The translations under genes were made by a program, and so were the position numbers. The notes beneath the pieces were generated by a model. It was not told the origin of the DNA and searched no databases. It saw nothing but the letters and a program-made list of their open reading frames with translations. Below are positions 63,378 through 64,000 of a DNA stretch of 64,000 bases, piece by piece; the first letter of the stretch is position 1; each line of letters begins with the position of its first letter. The stretch covers positions 62,001 to 126,000 of the forward strand of contig JACRNB010000007.1 of the NCBI GenBank assembly GCA_016219425.1, written 5' to 3'. The DNA is from Betaproteobacteria bacterium. GTDB lineage: Bacteria; Pseudomonadota; Gammaproteobacteria; Burkholderiales; Thiobacillaceae.

Positions 63378-64000
63378 ATGAGCATGGAACTGTGGAATGC
63401 AGTCGCTGTAACCAACCCCAACTTCGTCAAGAGCTTCACCCGTAGCGGGGGTTTCTCGGGCACGGCCATCAACGCGACCTACCAAGCGCAGAAAGCCACC
63501 GAGACCTTCGGTCCCTGCGGTATCGGCTGGGGAGTAGACATCCTGGAAGAGCGTTACCAGGATGGCGCGCCCTTGATCCAGGACGGCGCCGTGGTCGGCA
63601 AGGACGTGATCCACGTCCTGCGCGTCAAGCTCTGGTATGTCTACCAGGGCAAGCGCGGCGAGGTGATCCACTTCGGCCAAACCACCTTCGTCGGCCGCAA
63701 CAAGAACGGCTTCTTCACCGATGAAGAAGCGCCCAAGAAGTCCATGACGGATGCCATGAGCAAATGCCTCTCGCTCATTGGCTTCAGCGCCGACGTCCAC
63801 CTGGGCCTGTATGACGACAACAAGTACGTCGCCGACCTGCGCCAGCAGTTCGGCACGGACAAGAACGCCAAGTCGGAGATCAAGCCGGAAGGCAAACGCG
63901 AGGAGGCTGGCAAGACGGGTGGCAACACCCTCACATCTATCCAGGCCAAGGAAGTGAACGATCTGCTCACGGCAAAGAAACGCACGCCCGAAAGCCTGCT
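63378..64000 (+). CDS. Rad52-like single-strand annealing protein (partial)
   Basis: The ATG at 63378 follows AAGGAG; 207 codons are present and the gene runs off the window. It has no signal peptide. The block TDEEAPKKSMTDAMSKCLSL followed by IGFSADVHLGLYDDNKYV resembles the Rad52-type pattern of a Lys-rich helix, then Thr-Asp-Ala, then a Gly and LYD/DxxY. The N-terminal WGVDILEERY block also fits phage annealing proteins. Its place beside ssb parallels the ssb-bet-exo module of SXT-like ICEs. The family assignment is an inference; a C-terminal disordered region begins near residue 160. Confidence 0.6.
   Translation, partial: MSMELWNAVAVTNPNFVKSFTRSGGFSGTAINATYQAQKATETFGPCGIGWGVDILEERYQDGAPLIQDGAVVGKDVIHVLRVKLWYVYQGKRGEVIHFGQTTFVGRNKNGFFTDEEAPKKSMTDAMSKCLSLIGFSADVHLGLYDDNKYVADLRQQFGTDKNAKSEIKPEGKREEAGKTGGNTLTSIQAKEVNDLLTAKKRTPESL

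Overview
The window reads as a high-G+C betaproteobacterial chromosome (about 1-28.5 kb) followed by the left part of a large integrative and conjugative element (ICE, about 28.5 kb to beyond the right edge). The betaproteobacterial call is an inference from the aspC/uvrB/low-molecular-weight phosphatase neighbourhood, the flagellar gene order and protein character; no rRNA is present to confirm it.

Chromosomal part. 1-7.1 kb: flagellar rod/hook operon flgBCDEF on the minus strand behind a sigma-54-type promoter, a GGDEF cyclase, then flgA and a sigma-28-driven flgM-flgN pair on the plus strand with a small metal-binding protein. 7.1-9 kb: dnaQ-rnhA-methyltransferase cluster. 9.1-10.3 kb: a secreted protein with two LCCL domains. 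10.3-23.7 kb: pbpC and a bacterial alpha-2-macroglobulin, normally adjacent partners, here separated by about 5.4 kb holding a globin-coupled GGDEF-EAL protein, a divergent REC-ANTAR regulator, two toxin-antitoxin loci (one with a broken toxin) and a group II intron 3' remnant. 23.7-28.5 kb: a DUF4010/MgtC-like membrane protein, tRNA-Asn, aspC and uvrB.

ICE part. uvrB overlaps the start of a low-molecular-weight protein tyrosine phosphatase gene that is cut after 12 codons inside its catalytic P-loop; this is the inferred attL, followed by three CAGCAAA repeats at 11-bp spacing. The left arm carries a single-strand-binding-like protein, a two-gene Gabija-type defence pair (OLD/TOPRIM nuclease plus UvrD-like helicase), a tyrosine recombinase and fragments of decayed genes. 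From 36 to 63 kb runs a nearly continuous minus-strand F-type conjugation (type IV secretion) operon: dsbC-traW-traU-trbC-traN (in two pieces), a lytic transglycosylase, a GspE/PilB-like ATPase, a DsbA-like protein, an OmpA protein, traL-E-K-B-V-A-C, trbI, an S26 peptidase, traF, traH and traG. At the right edge a divergent promoter serves ssb (frameshifted) and a Rad52-like annealing protein that runs off the window.

The most interesting signal is an RNA: the 5' leaders of the SSB-like gene at 29.6 kb and the annealing-protein gene at 63.4 kb, 34 kb apart and on opposite strands, are homologous. They can fold into the same three-stem structure, with compensatory base changes, in which the Shine-Dalgarno sequence is paired with an upstream anti-Shine-Dalgarno. 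This suggests a shared cis-regulatory RNA co-ordinating the element's single-strand DNA recombination genes.
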